Below are positions 60,593 through 64,000 of a DNA stretch of 64,000 nucleotides, one piece after another; the first letter of the stretch is position 1, and every line of letters begins with the position of its first letter. Source of the stretch: Cyclobacteriaceae bacterium (lineage in GTDB: Bacteria > Bacteroidota > Bacteroidia > Cytophagales > Cyclobacteriaceae); assembly GCA_028284125.1 (NCBI GenBank), contig JANQSI010000001.1:1-64000 (forward strand). Direction: 5' to 3'. The notes under the pieces were generated by a model. It did not search any database and was not told the origin of the DNA. It saw only the letters and a list, made by a program, of their open reading frames with translations. The translations under genes were made by a program, and so were the position numbers.

Positions 60593-62857
60593 ATGATTCG
60601 AAGGGTTCTTTCTTTCATCGTTTTTGTCACACTTTTTAACTGGATTTTCGCTCAAAATCTACCTGGGGAAGCGGACTATCATATAAAACGTGCAACCTCT
60701 GAAATAACGATTGATGGAGTCCTGGACGAAGAGACCTGGAAATCCGCAGAAGTTGGTGGTGGCTTCTATCAAAATTTTCCTACTGATAGCCAGCCAGCAT
60801 TGGATTCTACTCAATTCATGGTGTCTTATGATGATCAATTCATCTATGTAGCCGCCATTTGTCATGAACTTCTTCCCGGCAAGCCGATAACCAACACTTT
60901 ACAAAGGGATTTCAGCTGGCAAAGGAACGACAACATCAGTTTTTACATTGACCCTTACAACGACCGATCCAATGGCTTTACTTTTCAAGTCACTCCAGAT
61001 AATGTTCAACGTGAAGGTTTAGTGATCCTGGGCGGAGATGTACAAGATGACTGGGACAACAAATGGTTCAGTGCAGTCACCATGGGAGAAAAAGCCTGGT
61101 ATGTTGAAATGGCTATTCCATATAAAAGTATCCGTTACAATAGCATTCCTGAATGGAATCTTCAGTTTATCAGAAACAATCAAAAGCGGAATGAGCGCTC
61201 ATCCTGGATTCAAGTTCCGCAGCAGTTCAGAGCTAGCGATATGCTTTATTCGGGGAAAATGAGATGGGACGTTCCTCCACCGAAAGCCGGAACCAACATT
61301 GCATTGATTCCTTATGTGACTGGAAGCATTGGAAAAAATCATGAAGATGGGGAATCCACTATAACAGATTCTGGAACTGGTTTTGATGCAAAAATTGGTC
61401 TTTCAAATTCAGTCAATCTAGACCTGACGTTCAATCCAGATTTTTCTCAAGTAGAGGTAGATCAGCAAGTGACTAACCTTCAACGATTTGAAATTTCTTT
61501 TCCTGAAAGGAGACAGTTTTTTCTAGAAAACCAAGACCTGTTTGCACAAAATGGATTTAGATCTGTCAGACCATTCTTTTCAAGAAGAATAGGAATCCAG
61601 GGTCAGGGTAGTACTCAACGAAACGTTCCGATCATTGGTGGTGCTAGGGTCAGCGGAAAAATTGGTAACAATTGGAGGATCGGTGTTCTCAATATGATCA
61701 CGGATGAGGATAGAACATCAGAGGAGATTTCTCCGGCACAGAATTACTCGGTGGCTGTGCTTGAGCGACAGGTTTTCAGACGTTCGCGGGTCAGTGCTGT
61801 ATTTGTGGGTAGAACCAACTTAGGGAACAGCTTAGTTGAATATGATTCTACTGAATTTGCCAACACTGGTCGACTTCAGGATTTAGGTGGTAACGAGCTG
61901 AGTCCGGAAGATACCTTAATCACACTTTCTAAGCACAATTACGTTTACGGACTTGACTACAACCTTGCAACTGTCAGTAATCGCTGGGAAGGTAATTTTT
62001 TCTACCACCGCTCGCTGGACCCAGGAGAGCAGGATGAAAATTCAGCTTTTGGAGCTTTCTTAAGATATCAGACTACTAAAACAAATGTTCGATTATTTGC
62101 CAGATCAATTGGTGAAGGATACAATGCAGAAGTAGGATTTGTACCTAGAAGAGGAATAAGTTCTATTGGAGGAAGAGTAGATTTCAACTACTTCACAGAT
62201 GGGAAAGTTCAACGACACGGGCCGTCATTCGGTCCAAGCTATTTGGTTAATGCGGAAGGCAAAATCCTTGATAAGAACTTCTCTACTGATTATGAATTCC
62301 AGTTTCTAAATTCTTCCAGATTCAGAGTAGAGCTTGAATGGCGTTTTGTGACACTCACCCGACCTTTTGACCCATCGAGAACTGGAGGCGAGGAATTACC
62401 TGAGGATGCTGCTTTTGATTGGCTCAATTTTTCTATGTCCTACAATTCGGATAACAGGAAACCATTTACTTATGAATTGTTTGCAAATTCAGGGAGTTTC
62501 TACAATGGCAGCAGATCAAATGTGGGTGGAAATTTTGTCTACAGATATCAACCCATCTTTCAAGTAGGAGTGAACTTTGAGTACAACAACATTCAATTAC
62601 CTGATCCATTCAATGATGCAGATCTCCTTCTGCTCGGCCCAAGAATTGACCTTACATTAACCAACAAGGTGTTCTTCACAACTTTCATTCAGTACAATAC
62701 ACAGGATGAAAATCTAGGACATAATTCCAGATTCCAATGGAGGTTTAAACCAGTTTCCGACTTATTCATCGTATACACGGACAATTACTTTACAGATGAT
62801 TTTTCTGTAAGAAACAGAGCTTTGGTTGTGAAGCTTTCTTATTGGCTAAACCTGTAA
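60593..62857 (+). CDS. DUF5916 outer-membrane protein with N-terminal CBM9-like domain
   Basis: 754 residues with a signal peptide (FIVFVTLFNWIFAQ). Residues about 30-215 form a carbohydrate-binding-family-9-like domain (ITIDGVLDEETWKSAEVGGG, DDQFIYVAAICHELLPGKPI, DNISFYIDPYNDRSNGFTFQ). The rest is the DUF5916 domain (NLDLTFNPDFSQVEVDQQVT, FEISFPERRQFFLENQDLF) ending in beta strands with RALVVKLSYWLNL, as an outer-membrane barrel. Common in Bacteroidetes, function not established. A TAATCTTG box just before the start resembles the -7 consensus. Convergent with the hydroxylase gene, one base apart. Confidence 0.9.
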   Translation: MIRRVLSFIVFVTLFNWIFAQNLPGEADYHIKRATSEITIDGVLDEETWKSAEVGGGFYQNFPTDSQPALDSTQFMVSYDDQFIYVAAICHELLPGKPITNTLQRDFSWQRNDNISFYIDPYNDRSNGFTFQVTPDNVQREGLVILGGDVQDDWDNKWFSAVTMGEKAWYVEMAIPYKSIRYNSIPEWNLQFIRNNQKRNERSSWIQVPQQFRASDMLYSGKMRWDVPPPKAGTNIALIPYVTGSIGKNHEDGESTITDSGTGFDAKIGLSNSVNLDLTFNPDFSQVEVDQQVTNLQRFEISFPERRQFFLENQDLFAQNGFRSVRPFFSRRIGIQGQGSTQRNVPIIGGARVSGKIGNNWRIGVLNMITDEDRTSEEISPAQNYSVAVLERQVFRRSRVSAVFVGRTNLGNSLVEYDSTEFANTGRLQDLGGNELSPEDTLITLSKHNYVYGLDYNLATVSNRWEGNFFYHRSLDPGEQDENSAFGAFLRYQTTKTNVRLFARSIGEGYNAEVGFVPRRGISSIGGRVDFNYFTDGKVQRHGPSFGPSYLVNAEGKILDKNFSTDYEFQFLNSSRFRVELEWRFVTLTRPFDPSRTGGEELPEDAAFDWLNFSMSYNSDNRKPFTYELFANSGSFYNGSRSNVGGNFVYRYQPIFQVGVNFEYNNIQLPDPFNDADLLLLGPRIDLTLTNKVFFTTFIQYNTQDENLGHNSRFQWRFKPVSDLFIVYTDNYFTDDFSVRNRALVVKLSYWLNL

Positions 62858-62858
62858 A

Positions 62859-63914
62859 TCAGGCGGCCTCTCTTAGTTTAGATTCTCCAATTTTTTCCAA
62901 TTTCTTATTCATTACAAAAAACCAGATTGGAGGGATTGTAGCCAAAAGCATCATCCCGGGATAGCCGGTTGGCATTTGCGGACTTTCATCAATGTGTCTC
63001 AAAATCTGATACTTCCTACTTGCTATGTAATGGTGGTCTGAGTGCCTGGACAATTCGAACAAAACAAGACGACCTACGACATGATCAGAATTCCATGAAT
63101 GTTGGGGCATGACTCGTTCGTATACATCTCCCCTTTTATCCCTGCTCAATCCATAGTGCTCAATGTAGTTCACGGTTTCAAGCAACAAGAATCCCATTAT
63201 CGCAGCAAGCACGAAATAACCTGCAACTAGCCATCCAAAGAAATAGGCAATAACCGATACCAAGGCTATTTGGATGAATTGAAAAACAAGCATTTCATTA
63301 TGAAAAGAGAAGAAAGAATGGCCTTTCTTCTTCAATTTTTCCAACTGTATTTTCCATGCGGAGATGTAGCTAAAAACCACAGAACGAATCCAAAACGCAT
63401 ACAGCATTTCATTTCTCCGAGCGGAAGATGGATCTTCTTTGGTACTCACATTTTTATGGTGGCCTTGATTATGCTCTATAAAAAAGTGCATGTATAGTGA
63501 GCTTAGCAATAAGATTTTCGCCATTAGTTGTTCGTGTGGTTTTGACCGATGGCCCAGCTCATGTGCCACATTGATTCCAATAACCCCACACATCAAGCCC
63601 ATGGCTGTAATTCGACCGATTATGTCTGTTACCACCAATTCTGGCTCACCAATTGAGTTAAGGAAGAGAAAAACAATTACGCATTGAACGGGAACCATCA
63701 AGTATACCTGCCAATCATAGATTGGATCTTTTTTTCGTAGCTGTTCCTCTGTTTCAGAAAGATTGGTTTCATCTGCCTTAATGAACAATTCAAGTAATGG
63801 AATAAGTACAAACGCGTAAATGATAGGTAAAAATGTCTGCCATCCATAACTCGTGAACGAGACATACGCCAAGGCTGGAAGTACCAACACGTTCATGTAT
63901 TTAAACTTACTCAT
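62859..63914 (-). CDS. AlkB-type membrane di-iron alkane 1-monooxygenase / hydroxylase
   Basis: 351 residues with about six membrane helices. The His boxes of the AlkB/fatty-acid-desaturase superfamily are complete: HELGHRS (HxxxH), EHNQGHHKNVSTKEDPSSAR (HxxxHH), NYIEHYGLSRD and SRHSDHHYIASRKYQILRH (HxxHH). The spacing and the NYIEHYGL motif favour alkane hydroxylase over desaturase. It would oxidise a terminal methyl group with O2 and a rubredoxin partner; no rubredoxin gene is in view, so the substrate remains open. Its ATG overlaps the stop of the partial upstream gene by 4 bp. Confidence 0.9.
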   Translation of the reverse strand: MSKFKYMNVLVLPALAYVSFTSYGWQTFLPIIYAFVLIPLLELFIKADETNLSETEEQLRKKDPIYDWQVYLMVPVQCVIVFLFLNSIGEPELVVTDIIGRITAMGLMCGVIGINVAHELGHRSKPHEQLMAKILLLSSLYMHFFIEHNQGHHKNVSTKEDPSSARRNEMLYAFWIRSVVFSYISAWKIQLEKLKKKGHSFFSFHNEMLVFQFIQIALVSVIAYFFGWLVAGYFVLAAIMGFLLLETVNYIEHYGLSRDKRGDVYERVMPQHSWNSDHVVGRLVLFELSRHSDHHYIASRKYQILRHIDESPQMPTGYPGMMLLATIPPIWFFVMNKKLEKIGESKLREAA

Positions 63915-64000
63915 TCAACCATTTTAAGTTTTCCAAATGAAATCAAGTAGCCTATTGAAACTCCAAAACTCCAAAGATTGGAGATATCGGGAAGCTGATC
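63911..64000 (-). CDS. C-terminal end of a probable outer-membrane beta-barrel protein (truncated by window)
   Basis: The minus frame is open from the window edge and ends at TGA 63911-63913, which overlaps the hydroxylase ATG (ATGA). The 29 visible residues include LWSFGVSIGYLISFGKLKMV, with the alternating aromatic/hydrophobic pattern of a last beta strand. Likely a porin-like or OmpW-like protein co-transcribed with the hydroxylase; too short to name. Confidence 0.5.
   Translation of the reverse strand, partial: DQLPDISNLWSFGVSIGYLISFGKLKMVE

Overview
The window reads as a chromosomal segment of a free-living, probably marine, member of the Bacteroidetes, most likely of the Cytophagales type. 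Signs of this are a type IX secretion (T9SS) substrate with a gliding-motility type C-terminus next to a PorP/SprF gene, a TonB receptor with a DUF4249 lipoprotein, several signal peptides ending before Gln, sigma promoters of the TAnnTTTG class, weak or absent Shine-Dalgarno sites and moderately low GC (about 37-42 % in the lines I counted). I found no rRNA, tRNA, CRISPR array, transposase or prophage.

Layout. 1-5.3 kb: 3' part of a giant secreted adhesin and its PorP/SprF partner. 5.3-6.2 kb (minus): small membrane protein and gamma-carbonic anhydrase. 6.3-12 kb: miaB, a sigma-54 activator, lptE, a Lys/Thr/Ala-rich TPR protein and secG, a tightly packed housekeeping run. 12-17.8 kb (minus): a three-gene TonB receptor cassette. 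17.9-20.8 kb: a protein of unknown function, then groES-groEL. 21-26.3 kb: M14 peptidase, sodium:solute symporter, PEP carboxykinase. 26.4-28.8 kb and 34.8-37.9 kb: two separate ECF sigma operons, each ending in beta-strand-repeat envelope proteins. 28.8-34.8 kb: small envelope and metabolic genes. 38-40 kb: STAS-like protein, histidine kinase, response regulator, DUF1801. 40.1-43.2 kb: PadR regulator and FtsX-type permease behind a direct repeat. 43.3-50.1 kb: M81 and S9 peptidases, DinB, class V aminotransferase and a flavoprotein without the usual redox disulfide.

50.1-51.1 kb is the one long stretch without a gene. It holds two tandem diverged copies of what looks like a structured, terminator-ended RNA on the minus strand. 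Each copy is preceded by a helically phased cluster of DnaA-box-like sites, and an AT-rich tract follows. It could be a small-RNA locus, a replication origin, or both. This is the most unusual part of the window.

51.6-59.9 kb (minus) is a complete trpEGDCFBA operon followed by aroF (DAHP synthase) and phhA (phenylalanine hydroxylase). In front of trpE is a textbook attenuator: a 16-residue leader peptide with three consecutive Trp codons and mutually exclusive 1:2, 2:3 and 3:4 helices. The operon would direct carbon into the shikimate pathway, to Trp, and from Phe to Tyr. 60-64 kb: TerB-like protein, DUF5916 outer-membrane protein, an AlkB-type hydroxylase and the last 29 codons of a probable beta-barrel protein.
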